DNA from: Chloroflexota bacterium
GTDB lineage: Bacteria > Chloroflexota > FW602-bin22 > JAMCYS01
Reading direction: 5' to 3'
Assembly: GCA_021847625.1 (NCBI GenBank)
Contig: JAJZQK010000288.1
Span: forward strand, 1 to 5,419
Length of the DNA: 5,419 nt
Positions 4,461 to 5,419 of the stretch are shown here, one piece after another (within the stretch, counting starts at the first letter, position 1; each line of letters starts with the position of its first letter). Both the position numbers and the translations under genes were made by a program. Below the pieces are notes generated by a model that saw nothing but the letters and a program-made list of their open reading frames with translations, had not been told where the DNA came from and made no database searches.

Positions 4461-5419
4461 ATGCGACGCGTTTGGCTGCGGGTGATCTTGGCGGTCTTCC
4501 TGACCCTGGCGCTGGTTCCCGGGGTGGTCCTGGCCGACAATTCTACCCCCGAGACGGCGGTCCAGTTTTCTCAGTCCGATTCCTCCGCCAGCGGCACGTT
4601 GACCGGCAGCGGGTCCGGGGCGTTTCGCTACTATCTCTTCGACTATCCCGGAGGCGGCGCACCGATCACGGTGCATCTGACTTGGGACCCCGGCTGGGGC
4701 CTCACGGACGCGGCCTTCGGCTTCAACGTCTACGGGCCCAGCGGCCAGGTGGGCCAGGGCAAGCGCGGCGAGGACGTCGGCGCTGCCAGCACCGCGCAGC
4801 TGGACCTCGCCACGGAGGAGCCCGGCCAGTACCTGGTGCAGGTGTACAGTTACACTAACGGCAGCACTTCGGCCTTCACCCTTGAGGTCAAGGGCCTAGC
4901 GCCGCAGGCGGTCGCCGTCGGCGTCGCGGACAACGCCAGTCCCGGGCAAGTGGTGGCGGTCCACGACCCGGCCTACCTGGCCACGGGGAGCCTGCCGGGG
5001 GATGGCGGGGGTAGCTACAGCTATTTCACGGTCGAGTATCCGGGCGGCGAGACAGAGTTGGGGATTAGCCTCGCCGTGTCCCCGGCCAACTGGCTCTTCA
5101 CGGACGGCTACGGCTTCAACGTCTACGAAGGCGGCACCCTGGTCGTCGGGGGCTCGGAGACCGACCGCACCGCGACGCTGGCTACCAAGACTGCCACCGT
5201 GAAGCGGGCGGCGCCGGGTACCTTCGAAGTTCAGATCTTCAACTATGTCTCCGGGGTGACCGCCAACTACACCCTGGGGATCAGCGGCGGGGTAAGCCAG
5301 GTCATGGCCGCGGCGGGCAACGACTCCCCCGAAAAGGCGGTGTTGCTGACGCCGACCGCCAACGCGGCTCGCGGCGCGATAGCCGGCAACAGTGGCGGGG
5401 CGTTCGCGTTTTTCGGCTT
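4461..5419 (+). CDS. Secreted protein with tandem PPC-like beta-sandwich repeats, C-terminus cut by window
   Basis: An open frame of 319 codons still without a stop at the window edge. The ATG follows GGAGG (4451-4455) by five bases. The N-terminus is a classic Sec signal peptide: MRRVWLR, a hydrophobic stretch ILAVFLTLALV and a likely cut after VVLA at residue 25. No lipobox Cys is present. The mature part is made of repeats of about 130 residues beginning near 26 (DNSTP), 157 (DNASP) and 286 (GNDSP). Shared landmarks lie 131 residues apart: DYPGGG/EYPGGE, FGFNVY/YGFNVY and PGQYLVQVYSYTNG/PGTFEVQIFNYVSG. The pattern, with strands ending in GxYxVxVYxY, resembles bacterial pre-peptidase C-terminal (PPC) domains, often found on exported enzymes and surface proteins. 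No catalytic domain is seen in this part, and what follows is unknown. The function is therefore open: a surface or extracellular binding protein, or the front of a larger enzyme. It is transcribed away from the RsbR-like gene. Confidence 0.88.
   Translation, partial: MRRVWLRVILAVFLTLALVPGVVLADNSTPETAVQFSQSDSSASGTLTGSGSGAFRYYLFDYPGGGAPITVHLTWDPGWGLTDAAFGFNVYGPSGQVGQGKRGEDVGAASTAQLDLATEEPGQYLVQVYSYTNGSTSAFTLEVKGLAPQAVAVGVADNASPGQVVAVHDPAYLATGSLPGDGGGSYSYFTVEYPGGETELGISLAVSPANWLFTDGYGFNVYEGGTLVVGGSETDRTATLATKTATVKRAAPGTFEVQIFNYVSGVTANYTLGISGGVSQVMAAAGNDSPEKAVLLTPTANAARGAIAGNSGGAFAFFG
4536..5419 (+). repeat. Tandem repeat of about 131 codons within the exported protein
   Basis: Copy 1 covers about 4536-4898, copy 2 about 4929-5288, and copy 3 begins near 5316 and runs off the end. 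Copies 1 and 2 align almost without gaps at an offset of 131 codons but have diverged widely in sequence outside the YPGG, GFNVY and PG-VQ-Y motifs. The duplication is therefore old rather than a recent DNA-level repeat. Copy 3 is offset by 129 codons and is recognisable by GNDSP and GAFAFFG. Confidence 0.75.

Noticed and set aside
4176..4676. A 166-codon minus-strand open frame across the start of the exported-protein gene.
   Set aside because: It is antisense to a gene with a clear signal peptide and repeats; its Arg/Pro-rich composition is typical of a shadow frame.
1..5419. CRISPR array, tRNA or rRNA genes.
   Set aside because: No regularly spaced direct repeats and no tRNA- or rRNA-like sequences were seen on either strand.

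Overview
The window is GC-rich bacterial DNA. It carries the conserved pair rny (RNase Y) followed by ymdB (calcineurin-like phosphodiesterase), both on the minus strand. That gene order is known from Firmicutes, Chloroflexota and the Thermus group. Combined with the GC-rich coding, a PAS-STAS stress regulator and an exported protein built of tandem beta-sandwich repeats, it suggests an environmental member of Chloroflexota or a related Terrabacteria lineage. The phylum is an inference; no marker here settles it.

Layout, left to right. Positions 1-175 (minus) are the N-terminal 58 codons of ymdB. Positions 314-1849 (minus) are a complete, intact rny of 511 codons. Positions 1850-2014 form the control region of rny: a near-consensus sigma-70 promoter (TTGACA, 18-base spacer, TATGAT), a perfect 12-bp palindrome just upstream of it, and a leader of about 113 nt. 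The leader holds three stem-loops, one of which pairs the rny Shine-Dalgarno sequence, and a possible 17-codon Asn-rich upstream ORF that stops inside the loop of the central stem. Positions 2063-2922 are a dead insertion sequence of the IS4/IS701-like DDE type. Its terminal inverted repeats are recognisable, but the transposase has lost the middle of its catalytic core and is split over three frames. Positions 2983-3854 (minus) are an RsbR-type PAS-STAS stressosome protein, interrupted by an apparent one-base deletion in a C run. Positions 3855-4460 are a divergent intergenic region with a plausible plus-strand promoter. Positions 4461-5419 (plus) are the start of a secreted protein with a signal peptide and at least three tandem copies of a roughly 130-residue pre-peptidase C-terminal-like domain. 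It is still open at the window edge.

How the parts relate. rny and ymdB are plausibly co-transcribed: no terminator and no good independent promoter is seen in the 138 bases between them. The IS sits between the RsbR-like gene and the rny promoter, so rny now depends on its own promoter or on read-through from the IS. The RsbR-like gene stands without visible rsbS/rsbT partners, and the exported repeat protein is transcribed divergently from it. I see no wholly new multi-gene system. The most original signal is the compact, structured rny leader with its candidate leader peptide, a plausible site of autoregulation or translational control of the main mRNA-decay endonuclease.
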